DNA from: Xylogone sp. PMI_703
Lineage: Eukaryota > Ascomycota > Leotiomycetes
Length of the DNA stretch: 64,000 nucleotides
Reading direction: 5' to 3'
Assembly: GCA_021399445.1 (NCBI GenBank)
Contig: JAJTUQ010000004.1
Coordinates: 2,170,001 to 2,234,000 of the forward strand
Below are positions 14,541 to 27,502 of this stretch, one piece after another; positions within the stretch are counted from its first letter, which is position 1, and every line of letters begins with the position of its first letter. Below the pieces are notes generated by a model. The model did no database searches. It saw only the letters and a list, made by a program, of their open reading frames with translations, and had not been told where the DNA came from. Both the position numbers and the translations under genes were made by a program.

Positions 14541-16271
14541 GTCTCTGTAAAGAAAGAGCTGCACTGAGCCGTCGATTTCTCATCTTGAGGGCCACAATTT
14601 GTCACCGTGAAGAAATATCCTGGTCAAACATCCCTTTAACTCCGTAGGAAGCTGTGACTTTTTCGTTCTCCTGGGGCCGAATTGCTAATGGGTTGTGCGG
14701 TCACTTGCGGACCCGTGCTCGGTATCCCGCAAAAGTCCGTACAACTTTCCACAGTCCGCAGCAAGCCGAACCCACCGAATTAAGCATGACTTGGGGTAAG
14801 ACTTTTACTCATCTTGATGATGTATCTCCTAATCACAGGTATCAATTGGAAATGGTTCTACGCGGCGGTAGTTGGTGGATGGCGGAGGGCGGCCGGGCGG
14901 CGGTAGACAATGCTTTATTTCGGAGTGCGTCGTACCTTCTCTACACTTAGAGTTGTATTCTCTTTCACATGCAGCAGTAGAACAGCTCAAAGCACATTTA
15001 GCTTCAACCGAGGTCAGATGAAGGGCTATCAGATCTCTGTCATTACAATTGTTTTGTATATATCTTACGGCTGTAGATATAAGAGAATTGAGCGTAAGAA
15101 AGTGAGGATAGTGGTCGTAGGGAATCTTTCTACATTTTCATTAATACGTCATCTAACACAAAATAGTTTGACGATCAAGGCAATCAATACGGTAGGTCAT
15201 TGTGGACTGGTGAAGAAGTCATTAATGAATTAACTGATTAGGATAGTAAAAACCAACAACAATTGTGATGAATACCAGCCCTGTATAGCAGTCTACACTT
15301 CATGAGAGTTATAACAATGTTCTTGCGAGACGGCAAGACAGACGGTGAGACAAGAGCTTGATCCTGCTTTCTTCGCCAACTGGCTTCGGAGAAACGGGTG
15401 AGCCTTTTTGTTTATTATGAATTCTTATTATAATCAGGCTACTCTTAATTATTATAAGTAAACAAATATATAATATTGTTATAAGTATTAAAGCATAACG
15501 TCATTAGACTTGTATACTCTTTCAGAATCTGTCTAGCAGCCTCTAGTCATATCTGCATAGGCTCTGTCTGTCTCTAGTATACAAAGACTACCTTGGCGAG
15601 CGGCATGCTTGACCTGAGTGAAGGCTGATCTCGAAGTAAACACCAGCAAGGAGGCGAATGGCTTTATAATTGATTTATCTGTCAATAGAGAACTCCACGA
15701 TGAGACCATCTTCATTAAACGCGGCCAGGCTTGAACTATTGAGAAGGGAGTAAAAGAAACAGAGCCGGTATGGTTGACACCAAAGTAGAGAGTAGTTATA
15801 AGGGCGAATCTCGCCTTGGGAACTAGTGAAGACTGCACAAAGCCTACAGCTTCAAGTATAAGAAAATTTCAAATAAGCACAAAATTTCGTTTATAGATCT
15901 ATTCCGCTCCCCGCAAGCGGAACATCCGCTACTTTACCCCTCGTCCACAAACACAACATTTGCAACACGACTCCATCACACCAGCGGTAACAGAACCTTT
16001 ACGGGAACACAGTTTCAAGCTTGGATTGAAGCAAGCAACCAGTTCAGCCATGAGTTTGCAGGTGAAAAGGCGTGCCCCTCCAACAGGTATGTGACCAGGG
16101 GTTGGGGGGAGATAATACTCGTAATGTGGTTCCTGCTACTCATTATATCTCCTTAGACGCATATCATATATTTTATCCCCAAAGTTGCCAGTAAAATACC
16201 ACCTCCTTCACTGTTCTCACCCCTCCCCTCCACATAAAACTTAACATACACCCCTTCCCAGCTCTTCCACA
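14541..16271. other. divergent intergenic region
   Basis: About 1.7 kb between two divergently transcribed SDR genes. Short open frames (14654-14950, 14910-15233, and 15533-15838 on minus) show no recognisable domain. The segment 15400-15520 is strongly AT-rich. It probably holds the promoters of both SDRs. Confidence 0.5.
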
Positions 16272-17145
16272 ATGCCTCCTAAAGTTGCCATCGTCTCTGG
16301 AGCCGCCTCGGGCCTCGGCCTCGAACTGACCCGCAACCTCCTCGCCGACGGCTGGAAAGTCGTGATGGTCGATGTAAACTCAGTGCAAGGCGAAAGACTC
16401 TCCAAAGACTTCGGCCCCAACACGGTCTTCCGGCGCACCGATGTGTCCAACTGGGACGAGCATGCGGATCTCTTCAGGTTTGCATATGTCACATTCGGAC
16501 GCATCGACCTGGTGGCGGCCAACGCAGGGATTACAGATCAGCAGAATCTCTACGAGAGGCAGAGCGGCGAGCTGCAGAAACCGAATCTAAAGACTGTTGA
16601 GGTCGATCTCATTGCGGTTATCTATGCGTTGTGGCTGGCGGCGCATTATTTCAGGAAGAATGGGAAGGAGGGAGGGAAGATTATCATGACGGCCAGCTCT
16701 GCGGGGTTGTATCCTTTCCCGACGAATCCACAGTATGCTGTTGCAAAGCATGGGGTGAGTCTTCTTTCCGACCATCGTCTCGTCTGTATCTATATCATCG
16801 ACCTGACATGGTCATCTATTTATGCAGATTGTCGGCCTCGTCCGTTCCGTCGCACCCATCTTTGCCAAAGAAAACATCAACTGTATCTGTCCAGCCTTCG
16901 TGCCCACCAATCTGGCACCCGCGGACCTGCTGAATGCCTGGCCCCCGGAGCACATCACACCTATTGGGACGATCATGAAGGCCTTCAAGCAGTTAATTGC
17001 AGAGCCAGTGTCGGGGCAGGTGCTGGAGGCAAGCTTAGACTTGATAGAGCATCGCCCTGTGCTACCGTATATCAATGAGAGTGAGAGGTATTTGCTTGAA
17101 GAGAGTGCGAAGTTGTGGGAGGATAGCTATAAGACGAAGCTTTAG
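16272..17145 (+). CDS. short-chain dehydrogenase (15-PGDH-like)
   Basis: NAD(P)-dependent alcohol dehydrogenase/ketoreductase of the classical SDR family. Exons 16272-16754 and 16828-17145 with one GT-AG intron of 73 bp; 801 nt, 266 aa. Cofactor motif GAASGLG starts at residue 10, with acidic D36/D38-type residues after strand 2 (VVMVDVN) suggesting NAD preference. NAG motif in AANAGI. Catalytic Ser142 (TASSAG), Tyr155 and Lys159 (YAVAKHG) are all present, unlike the neighbouring minus-strand SDR. No signal peptide. Located between another SDR and an aldehyde dehydrogenase, so an alcohol-to-acid oxidation step is plausible (inference). Confidence 0.93.
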
Positions 17146-18362
17146 TTTGGACGTTAGGCAAAAAAGACGAATGAAAGGTATTTGAATGAAATAACATTGG
17201 TCAATGATTCGCGACTTGTAGTACTGTAAAGAGTGGAGGTAGCAAGGCTCTTTTCTGTATAATTCAGCCTAAGATTTGAGATACCTTGACTATTCCATAC
17301 GAACAGAAATAATCTGATCTCCTTATAACGCGAGACTAGAGACTTTAAGAAGAAAGCTGTGCCTGAGCTGCATACATCTGGCAGTAAAAGAACGCTTACA
17401 GATACAGTAGATTGAAGTAGCTCGCTTTGCAGTTCATCTGAGCTGAGCGAACCTGAAGTGCATTCTATGAACTGGTTCTATTTAATTTGCAATAGCGTTT
17501 TGAAGAAGAGCTTGGAAGGGAACGCAGAATGGATCGTTCGCTGCTGAGGAGGATTGCATGCCACGCAGACATATGATTTCCCGTGGAATGGCAGTGTGGT
17601 ATATTTCTTACATTTTTATATGAGCTGGGACTTTAGTATTTCATATGAAATTTCAATGTCAGGATGGCCTTCAAAACCAATAACAGAGGTAGCTGAAAAG
17701 TACCGCTTGTATTATCATAACATACATCATGAGCCAAAGGGAGTGACAAGATGATGTGGCCAAACCACGGGTCATGCACTACTGTTATTTTACTAAAAGA
17801 ATCATCTCTTTCAATGTACAGAATAATCTAGCTGTATACGTAGCTTTTTGGCAAACATCAGTTGTCTGTCCCGTTTCCCATGCATGCTAGCTTGACCACC
17901 TCCGTGGAAGCTGAAATCAAGTCATTGCATTATAGCTGAGACAAGCTACACGGGTCCTAATGTTGAATGACGATGTATTTCCTGAGAAAGGCCGATCCTG
18001 CTGACCAAACAATCGATCGGAAACCACTCCGCCTTTGGACGCTGGGACCTTTTTGAGAGATGACGGAAAACCCGCAGCCAAGGATCTCTGTTGTGATACA
18101 ACGGATAGACCCGTCTCTTTGATTATGAATCTACTTGTTGATAATACTGAACAACGGCTAGACCGTTGTCTATCAGTGATTGTTCGGACAATACACTTTT
18201 TAAAGTTGCAGGTAATATTTCTACTCTTCGCACTTAAGGATACCATAACTCCCAACGATTCCTTAATTTCAACTACGCGAATCCTATATCACCTACTATC
18301 ACTTATTATCTTTACACCTGGGGCAACCGAGTTGTGCAAAAGCAAAATTACAATATTGCACC
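17146..18362. other. intergenic spacer
   Basis: About 1.2 kb upstream of the aldehyde dehydrogenase. Open frames at 17917-18255 (minus) and 18035-18478 (plus) overlap each other and the ALDH start and show no domain. Nothing recognised. Confidence 0.5.
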
Positions 18363-20184
18363 ATGGCAGACACTGCACCATCCAAAACTGTAACCATAGA
18401 TGGAGGACAGATTACCATCCCAACTGGACTTTTTATCGACAATGTATTCGTCAAGGCTCAAGGCGGCAAAACATTTGAAGTTGAAGACCCAGCTACAGGG
18501 AAAATCATAATGTCAATCCAAGAGGGTCAAGCAGAAGACGTCGATATCGCTGTTAAGGCAGCCAGACGGGCGTTCGAAAGTGGATGGGCCGAATCGGATC
18601 CTTTCTGGAGGGCCTCACTTCTAAACCGGCTGGCGGACCTTTTAGAGCAGAATCAAGCGGAGATCCAAGCAGTCGAGATGGTAGATAGCGGAAAGACTTT
18701 GAAAGCAGCTTCTGCCGTCGATATCCCAGCAGCTATTGGTACGCTACGGTACTTTGGTAGCTGGGCAGACAAAGTGTATGGAAGGACATCGGCTACTGTT
18801 CCTGGGACTTTTTCGTACACATTACGAGAGCCTGTGGGGGTATGTGGACAGATCATTCCGTGGAAGTAAGTTTTCCTGGCTAAGTGGATGGTTCTGAGAC
18901 GTATATTGACCCATCATTCGCACGCTAGTTTTCCGCTTTTGATGTTTATAGTGAGTTACCCTCCACCACTGGCCTTGTTAAGGGGCTGGTGGTGGCTGAA
19001 ATAGCCAGTACAATTGCACTAAGCAGGAGTGCTGATTACCAATTCCAGTGGAAAATTGGCCCCGCGTTAGCAACTGGCAATACTGTTGTAATCAAGTCGG
19101 CAGAAAGTACGCCTCTTTCTGCACTAAAGATGTGTGAGCTTATTAGGAGGGCTGGCTTTCCGCCGGGGACAGTCAACCTCGTGTCTGGCTTCGGTCCAAC
19201 CGTTGGGGCTGCCATTGCCAACCATATGGACATTGATAAAGTAGCCTTCACAGGATCCACCGCGACAGGCCGTTCAATTTTGAAGGCAGCGGCGGCGTCA
19301 AACCTCAAGAAGGTTTCGCTAGAGCTTGGCGGGAAAAGCCCGGTACGTCCTTGCTTTGAAGTATTGTCGTTACTTCAGTTTCTGGTGCTCACGAGACTGA
19401 TTTGCTACAGAACATCGTCTTTCCCGATGCAGACCTTCAAAAGGCGGTAGACTGGTCTCTGTTTGGTATTGATTTCCACGCTGGTCAAGTATGCCATGCT
19501 GGTACGCGAATATACGTTCATGAAGATATCTATGAAGCTTTCCTGGCTGCTTTCACCGAGCGGATGGCATCGGTAAACGTTGGTATCAACTTCAGCAGTG
19601 AGACCGACCAGGGTCCCATAATTAATAAGGTACAGTACGACAAGATCCTCGGTTACATCGAGAGTGGCAAGCAGGAAGGAGCTACGCTGCATTTGGGCGG
19701 CAAATCTATTGCTGGAGGGAGTGGAGGGTACTTCATTTCACCTACAATATTCACGGATGTTTCTCCTGAGATGAAGGTATTCGCAAGTCTTTATAGAACA
19801 TTCCGCAGAAGCTGACTATAGCCATACCAGATTATGAAGGAAGAGATTTTTGGGCCTGTTGTTGTTGTCGCTAAATTTAAGTCTGAAGAAGAAGTGATAC
19901 GGCACGCGAACGACACTCCATATGGCCTTGCTGCTGGCATCCACACGAATGACTATCAACGAGCAGTCCGCGTCACAAGAAAGTTGAAAGCCGGCACAAC
20001 ATGGGTCAATATGTTCAACATAGTCCATTGGAGTATGCCTTTCGGGGGTTACAAGCAGAGTGGTATTGGCCGAGAACTGGGAGGTGAGGTGTTAGATAAC
20101 TATACACAGGTCAAGACTGTTTACTTCAATATGGAGTTTCCAGCTCCGACTCAGGCTCCTTCTAGGCAGAGTTCAAAGATTTAA
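18363..20184 (+). CDS. aldehyde dehydrogenase (NAD(P)+)
   Basis: Oxidises aldehydes to carboxylic acids. Exons: 18363-18865, 18929-18950, 19049-19342, 19411-19776, 19831-20184; 1539 nt, 512 aa; note the 22-nt micro-exon 2 (FPLLMFI), bracketed by GT-AG introns of 63 and 98 bp. Seen: [22 protein letters not shown] (cofactor-binding region), GSTATGR, catalytic Glu267 in LELGGKSP, and the nucleophile Cys301 in GQVCHAGTR. Length and motif spacing (E267/C301) match the classical family. Ends without a peroxisomal signal (SSKI), so cytosolic is likely. It could finish an oxidation series with the neighbouring oxygenases and SDRs (inference). Confidence 0.95.
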
Positions 20185-21860
20185 AAATAGTGATAACGAA
20201 ATATGAATCAAAGTCTGCTTTGAGAGAAACAAAACCTATTGAGGATGTACCGTTACTGCTTTCTCGTCTGCGCAGAATGGCGTTCTCAAAAGAGAACAGA
20301 GTAAAATGAATCTCTTTTTATAAATTCGTGCATAAACTTGTGCATACTATTGGGAATCAATCTAGACAGTATTAACGATTGACATCTCGTGTACATTTAT
20401 TGGAAGGTAGCCCAGGCGTTGAATATCACTAGCAGTTGTGGTGGAGATCCTTCAACTATACTAACATCAGCCGGTGAATAGATCTTTTAGATGAAATTTA
20501 TGATGAATCTAATGAATGAAGACAAGTCATAAATCTTCAACACTTTTTAATCTGACCATGATAGTCTGTCGCGTGACCCAGAGAATAATACTACCATTAC
20601 TAATACTCTGTGTCATATAGAATAAGTTAATGCCACCTCTGCTGTTGGCTCACTAATGGTCGGTTTAGCTGAAAACATCAGCAACTTCATCCCGGCATAA
20701 TTGCTCCAGCCACGTCGTGTGTCTGAGGTACTATTATATACAAGGAATCAACAGCATTAGAGCTTAAACCCCCAGCCAAGATACAAAATGGTTCTAGAAT
20801 GAATCCGAGTGGTAACCGGCCGATATCCCAGACGAGCCGCTGCAGCACCTTGTACCTTATGCAGGTACAGTGACTGAAATGACATGCCTACCCTATAACT
20901 AAGCTCGGTATAGTATGTGTATGGTGAAATCTGCAGGCATTGCATGAACTACAAGCGCTGTTGTTACTAAATTAACTACAACTTTGTCACGCGAGTACAT
21001 GTGCTGACTGTAGAATTGACAAGCCGCTGAGCATCCAATTCGGGTACTTGAAACCCAACCCGATCTCGCCCAATTACAGAAATGGCATTTCCTATTAACA
21101 GTACCTTCAAGTAACCGGTCTAGAAAATTATCAAAAGCTTCACTTTTGCAAAGATCCAGGCTTCTTTATCCTGTACAATCGCCTCTATCATCATGTTACG
21201 TTGCATGCATTGCTAGCAAGGTACCGCGAAGTCTCAAGGTTAAGGGGACTGTGACTAGCCTAGTGTAGAAGGATTACGCTGGCCGAATGCTGGTCTGGGT
21301 TAGCTTGGAGAGGAATCTACAACGCTTCAGCCTCTAAATTGCGGGCAAAGCTGCTCATTTTCTATTAGGATCCTAGCTAATCATAAATCCTCATTACTAA
21401 CTGTTGGACTTTACGGTACCTCCGTACTCCATCCATGAAAACCGTTCCACGGCTCTCGTGCTGCGTTTCCGTGCGCACAAAGATAAGCAAGGGGAGACCA
21501 GCCAGCATCAAGCCGCATGAATTTAGCACAATCAGGCACTCTTTCGCTCTTAGGTGCAACAGTCAGCTTACAACTACCGGCTGGGGGAACAGATTAACAC
21601 GGAACGCGCAGACCGTGTCACGCTTTAAGACTTCCGTCCCTGGTTCTTTTTCTATTCTTGAGCGTGATCCCGCAAAGTCATGCCGACAATATTCAACGTT
21701 ACAAGGTCCACAGATGCCGGTTCCACGATCTATTCAACCAGCAATGACTATAAGTAGCTTACATCTCTTTGACGGAGGGAGCCTCGTTGTCCGAAGAATT
21801 GTACCTTGCTTGGCTGTCTCCTGGGCTGTCTTACGGGTCACCTAGTCTCTACTTTTCAAA
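20185..21860. other. intergenic spacer
   Basis: About 1.7 kb. An open frame at 21435-21845 (plus) has no recognisable domain and ends just before the chitinase start, so it is probably chance within the promoter region. Nothing else seen. Confidence 0.5.
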
Positions 21861-23005
21861 ATGTATACCTCACTCCTGGTCCTAGCTGGTCTATTAGACC
21901 TGTCTACTTCATTCGCCATTGGACCCAATGTGCAACAAGCTGTTTATTGGGTAATTGAAATCTCGATATATTCAGACAAGCTCCCACTAATTGCAATTAG
22001 GGTCAATCGCCAGAACAAGCCAGCCTCGCGCATTTCTGTAATCCGTCCCAGGGCATTGACATAATTCCTCTGGCATTTCTCTCACAATATGGAACTCCAA
22101 ATGTACCAGGAGGCAGTGTTGGTGACTGCGATATCTCCGCGTCCTCAAGCGGGCCAATCTCTTCAGCATGCCAACAAGTCGCTCGCGACATCCAGTATTG
22201 CCAATCGCAAAAAAAGCTAATCGTACTTTCACTCGGTGGAGGCGGAGGAAGTGGTGGCTTGAGCAGTCAAGCTGATGCTGAAGCTTTAGCAACCCAATTA
22301 TGGGCTATGTATGGTCCCGTCCAAAAAGGATATACTGGCCCACGTCCATTAGGCAATATCACACTGGATGGGTTCGATCTCGATATCGAGAATAATCTCG
22401 GGGCATACAATTACGTCTTCTTCGTATGGAAATTGAGGGATCTGTTTGCCACGGACCCCACAAGGAAGTATTACATTACTGGTGCCCCTCAATGTGTAGT
22501 TCCAGATGCCAGCATGGGTGACATGATCTTCAACTCGCCCTTTGATTACTTGTTCATCCAGTTCTACAATACACCCACATGCTCGGCGCGTGGAGAATTG
22601 AGTGGGTACTTACCAGAAAACGGCCACAATCAATACTTCACATTCGATGCGTGGAGGGAGTTCACCAGAACGGCTCATTCACAAAGTATTCAGTCAAAAC
22701 TCTTGATCGGACTGCCTGCAAGCTCCACCGCGGCGGACAATGATGAAAATTACTACTGTACGTATACTCGCTTCCTTGTCATTTTAGGCGTCATCAACGC
22801 AATGTTATAAAGCCAGTGGATGGTAACTAATTGAATCTCAGTGGAGCCGCAAGAGGCTTTAGAATTAGTCGATAAATACAGAACGCACGAAGGATTTGCA
22901 GGCGTCATGCTCTGGGATGCAGGATCCAGCGATTCAAATGTTGTGAATGGGTGCACGTATAGTCAGCAGATCTCTAGTATTCTGCATAAGGGAAGGACAT
23001 GTTAA
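21861..23005 (+). CDS. secreted class III-type chitinase (GH18)
   Basis: Glycoside hydrolase family 18 enzyme hydrolysing chitin in the wall or environment. Exons 21861-21950, 22001-22757, 22842-23005; 1011 nt, 336 aa; GT-AG introns of 50 and 84 bp. N-terminal signal peptide MYTSLLVLAGLLDLSTSFA, then the YWGQ start of the barrel. The catalytic signature DGFDLDIE spans residues 153-160 with the proton donor E160; LIVLSLGGGGGS is the usual preceding strand motif (SxGG). Late WDAGSS matches the barrel end. No chitin-binding module or Ser/Thr tail is seen, so it is a compact, soluble enzyme. Confidence 0.94.
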
Positions 23006-23422
23006 GTACTCACGATATAACGACGTATCATGAACCTGTTACGGAATATTTCCTCCCGAGGACCATAATACTAATATGGAAATTTAGTTCTGAGGCTTGA
23101 TAATGAACTGGCTTCAGAAAACATTTAATATTTCAACATGTAAATTGTTACGAATTAGACTAGTTGACTTTGCTGTCACGAATAAATAAAATTTATGATC
23201 AATGGCATTATTTGAGGCGCTGTGATATCCCAAATGATGGCGCGCCACTCTTGCAGCCCCGAGAGCTTTTCCGAAGCCCGGTAACAGAGCTGCGTAAGTG
23301 ACCCAGCATCTAGCTATCAGCCTGGCATAATGTTATTATAGCAGTTAAATATACAGCGGTTGTGAATTTATTCTCTTTATATTACCGAGCTTCAGAGCAT
23401 ATGTAAGTTAGGCACTGGCACG
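23006..23422. other. intergenic spacer
   Basis: About 420 bp, AT-rich, no gene seen; promoter region of the aldo/keto reductase gene. Confidence 0.5.
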
Positions 23423-24547
23423 ATGGAATACGTTAGGTATGTATGAGGCCCTCGAGTCCCAGTATTACTACGCTGATTTTAAGTTTAAAACAGGCTTGGT
23501 GACTCCGGCCTCTGCATATCTAAGATCATTTTGGGTACAGCCATTTTCGGGACACCAAGATGGCAGGAATGGGTTTTAGAGGAAGAGGAGGCGCTTCCAC
23601 TTCTCGAACACGCCTTCAAAGCCGGTATCAACACATGGGATACGGTAACATTCAGCACTTAGACACTCTTCAGTGGCTACTAACAGGCTGTATAGGCTGA
23701 TGTTTATTCTAATGGACTTTCAGAGGAGATAGTTGGCAAGGCTCTTAGAAAGTACAATATCCCTCGTTCAAAAGTGGTAATTCTCACCAAGATCTACTAC
23801 GCGATAGATCCAATAAACCAGTCACCGATTTCAGAATTAAGCTCCAAATATAAGCAAGGATTCGTCAACGAAGTTGGTCTCTCTAGGAAACATATTTTTG
23901 ATGCTGTCGAGGCCAGCTGCAAAAGGCTTGGCACGTACATTGATGTGCTCCAGATTCACCGTCTAGATCGGGATACCCCGGCAAAGGAGATCATGAGGGC
24001 GCTAAATGATGTAGTAGAGAGCGGACAAGTTAGGTACATTGGGGCTAGTTCAATGGCGGCATGGGAGTTCCAGAAACTCCAGCACGTTGCTGAGATGCAT
24101 GGCTGGCATAAGTTCATCTCCATGCAGAATTATTACAACATACTCTATCGCGAGGAAGAACGTGAGATGATACCCTATTGTCGAGATAGCGGAGTAGGTA
24201 TTATTCCGTGGAGTCCCCTTGCCAGAGGTGTCTTGGCTCACCCCTGGAATGAGAGAAGTACGAGGAGGGAGCAGACAGACAAGCTTTTGGCGTCACTAGT
24301 GCGAGGCCGAGGTGATCATGTTGATGAGGTAATTGTGAATCGAGTGCATGATGTCGCCCAAAAGTATGGCGTGTCGATGGCGGTTATCTCGCTCTCATGG
24401 TGTCTTATGAAAGGAGTCTTCCCTGTTACGGGGCTGAACTCTAAGGGAAGAATAAACGAGGCAGTCTCTTCCGTGTCCTTTAAGCTCAGTGAGGAAGATA
24501 TGCTATATATTGAAGAAGCTTACATGCCGAAAGAAGTAGCTTACTAG
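23423..24547 (+). CDS. aldo/keto reductase
   Basis: NADPH-dependent reductase of the AKR barrel family (yeast Aad/Kvbeta-like type). Exons 23423-23436, 23494-23644, 23696-24547; 1017 nt, 338 aa; the first exon is only 14 nt (MEYV plus two bases of Arg), joined by a 57-bp GT-AG intron; intron 2 is 51 bp. Catalytic tetrad is complete: D54 (WDTADVYSNG), Y59, K87 (ILTKIYY) and H143 (LQIHRLD). The C-terminal VTGLNSKGRINEA is the usual cofactor-phosphate region. No signal peptide. Confidence 0.93.
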
Positions 24548-27502
24548 AATGGATATATCTTCATCCTGAGTAATCTCGCCGCTCACTCCGTCTTATTCCG
24601 GCTTTGTCCAATATACATGCTATTATTAAGTTTTCATTTGGAAAGTGCATATAAGATATTATACTTACAAATCTGATTATTCTTGTATATGAGAAGTCCA
24701 CACTCTCCTTCTCCTCTTCTTACACGTCTTCAAGCGAACTCCAGGATCAGCTCATGTGCGCCATCCAGACATCCGAGGCAGACCACTATTAGGTGACTTA
24801 TCCCAACTGTCTTATTATAAAAAAAGTGTCTACTTCGAAAGTTGTAGCTCTTCTCTGTTCATTCGTATCGATGCATCCGTGTGTACCGAATAGTCCAAGA
24901 TGGATATTGGGCGGTCCAATGGAAGGCAGTGTAGACTTTGGGGGATTCAGGCAAGACTTGGGGGCCTTTAAGGTATGCAATACGGAGAACGCAGGTTGGA
25001 GTCACGTCAGTACGAAGCAAGAAGAGAGAAGTGAAAGCAAGGGAAAACGATGCTCTTACCAGCGTTACTTGTCGAGGAGTACATAGATTGATGTATGGTG
25101 GAGGGGTACGCCAGCAAAGACGAGGCGAAGAGCGCAGTTGCTTTCGCATTACTTCCCAAAATAGTAAACAAATTCTCCTCGGAGTGTCTTCTTCCAGAGA
25201 TAACGTCTAGATGAGGAATCTACAACGACAGCATCGGTCCCAAACCAGTAACTCGGAGCGATACGGGAGGGGCTAAACTGGACTACAAAAGTACCTGAGC
25301 AAAGCTCGCGTCCCAGATGGAGTAGCTGGTACCGCAGTAGACAGACCTGCTGCAGAGAGGCGCTAGGCTTGGCTAAGGTGTGAAAAATATCCTCGCCTCA
25401 CGGTGGTAGTCCAGGGTTACTTGACAACATATTAATTAATGCGCTGGGAATGTCCCCGGCTGGTCTGCATGATAAGTGGCCCATCTTCCTGTGCTTGGTG
25501 CGCTCGGCGTGGGATACTGCAGAGAGCCCGTCAAGTCCCACTGCACAGTACTACTCGAGCTACTGTAAAGTAATAATTAAGTACCCGACCGGAGACACCG
25601 AATGATTTGCGCTGGCCAGAGCGGAAGGAATACCGGTACAGATGATGGTCCTTTCCCCTCTTCATCACCGGCGCGAGGTTAAAGCAATGCCGGAGAATAG
25701 AAAAGAACGTTTCATGGCTCTCCGGCATACCGGGAGCCATAATATATACAGAATTGCCCTGATGCACTGCTATTCCAGCTGGTGCATACGGTACAACACT
25801 GGGCAAGCCCATCAGTCTCTCAGCAATCTCGCACTTCCGGCCAGGATCGGTAATAAGAGATGGGGATCACCATTCATGCCGCTTTCCTCGGAGGTTTTTC
25901 TGAACTTGGGCTGGCCTGCACCCACATCACCGGCAGATGCTTGCCAGCTTGCCCCGGCACTGTTCCTTTGCTTGCTCCACTGGCAGCGCCGGTTGGAGGA
26001 GAATCTCGGCTTTCGAACACCTGCTGGTGAGCCCTGAACGAGCCCAGGGAGCCCCAGGAACGCCGTGAGCAGCTCTGCGGGGGCGGGCCGAATACAGTCT
26101 CAGTAGCGTAACGTTGCGACACTCCAGGACCAGCGCGCTGTTTGCGCTCTCCGGCAGCCCTAAGATGAGGAGGAGAGGAGGAGGAGAGTTGAGTGAGCAA
26201 GAAGCAGAGGTCGAGATTAAGCTGTTGCGTGACGTACCATAAGCACTTGATTTGAAATCCCCAGAGCAGAGCCATCATCACGATAACATCACCGTGCTGC
26301 TGCCAGCCCGTATGATTGACCTGACGACACTTAAGCTTATCGGTGGATCTTCTGGTAAATCGTCTCCCCTTTCCTGGCTCCTGGGCGGCCCGATGAGCAA
26401 TCTACTTGGCACGCCTAGACGGAGCCCCCAACTCTTAGCCTTCGCCTTCTTGATCTAGATGTCGGAAACACACAAAAATGCGCTGTCTATTTGCCTTTTA
26501 CTTTCTACTTGGGAAATAGTCCGTCCTCGTACCTAGTATCATGGCTGCATCATTGTGCAGTGCTACAAAACTCTCCGGGCAAGGAATTCTGTCGGGAGTA
26601 TTAAGGTTTAGGTAATGATTACTCCTTGCGTTAAACTTACCGTAATCTACATGAGCCAACCACTCATTCTGTCATTCACCTCGTAATGATTAGAAGGCAA
26701 CCTGTGTCATTGTCGTTGTTATTGTTTGCGTTGTCACATCTAGTGAACTATTAGCTTGTTACGCTTTCCAGGTCAATCTCCGTCCCTTGAGGCCTGCTGC
26801 TTCAAGAGCCGAGAATCTAGATGAATTTGACAGCTCCGCGTGTTTCGTCTCTTCTCTTCTCTCTTCCCCCCTCTGGCTCCACTCAATTCATCTGATCCTT
26901 ATTCGAGCTCATCCTTGTCGTGTCTACCTTGTTCCCGCCACCCAGTTATATGCATGGTGGCAAGCAGGTCATGCTGTCGTGGAGATGCCAAGTCAATTCT
27001 ACGATCAACAACCCTTGTTTAGTTCTACTACACTAATCAATTATCATCCCATAAAATGCTAAATATATGGACTACTTCGTATAAATCCTAGAATCCCGAC
27101 TAATGGGACCTTGATTTCTCGCACTGATCGAATAACCTGGCTTGCAGTTATTAATATGTTCGTTTCGAGGATAGCTACTGGCCCACAATCCCACCAATCA
27201 GTCTCGACTTTCTCCTCCTTCCCCAGCGCAAATTATCTTTGCTTCAAGAGTCAGTTTGCTTGGTGTATCCCGGAGACTAATGCCAGCAATGACCACTCGA
27301 TCCTTTAGCTCGTAACGTTGGATCGCCCCATGATAATAGCTATAGCTGGAATCCTGGCAGTATGTGCAATGTGTATAAATTCCTCCCTTCTCTCCCTTCT
27401 CAACATCTGTCTATCTTGGAAAAGCAGCTGTGAATACCCAAGTTTAGCCATCTCAAATCCCTAAAACTACTCAATCTTGTACATATTCTCTCTTGTCTCA
27501 TA
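24548..27502. other. long gene-poor region
   Basis: About 2.95 kb without a recognisable gene. The segment near 25850-26200 is more GC-rich than its surroundings and is open on both strands (25642-26037 plus, 25874-26281 minus), but neither product has a recognisable domain and they overlap. Possibly a lineage-specific or non-coding gene; I do not call one. Confidence 0.45.
27374..27380 (+). promoter_or_regulatory. TATA box of small secreted protein gene
   Basis: TATAAAT, 123 bp upstream of the ATG at 27503, followed by a CT-rich stretch typical of strong filamentous-fungal promoters. Confidence 0.5.

Noticed and set aside
15533..15838. 101-codon minus-strand frame between the divergent SDRs
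   Set aside because: No homology-like features, no splice context and an AT-rich surrounding.
21435..21845. 136-codon frame just before the chitinase
   Set aside because: Lies in the promoter region and has no domain or signal peptide.
25642..26281. Overlapping open frames on both strands of a GC-rich stretch
   Set aside because: Products are Pro/Ser/Arg-rich without domain, signal peptide or splice context; open frames are expected by chance in GC-rich DNA.
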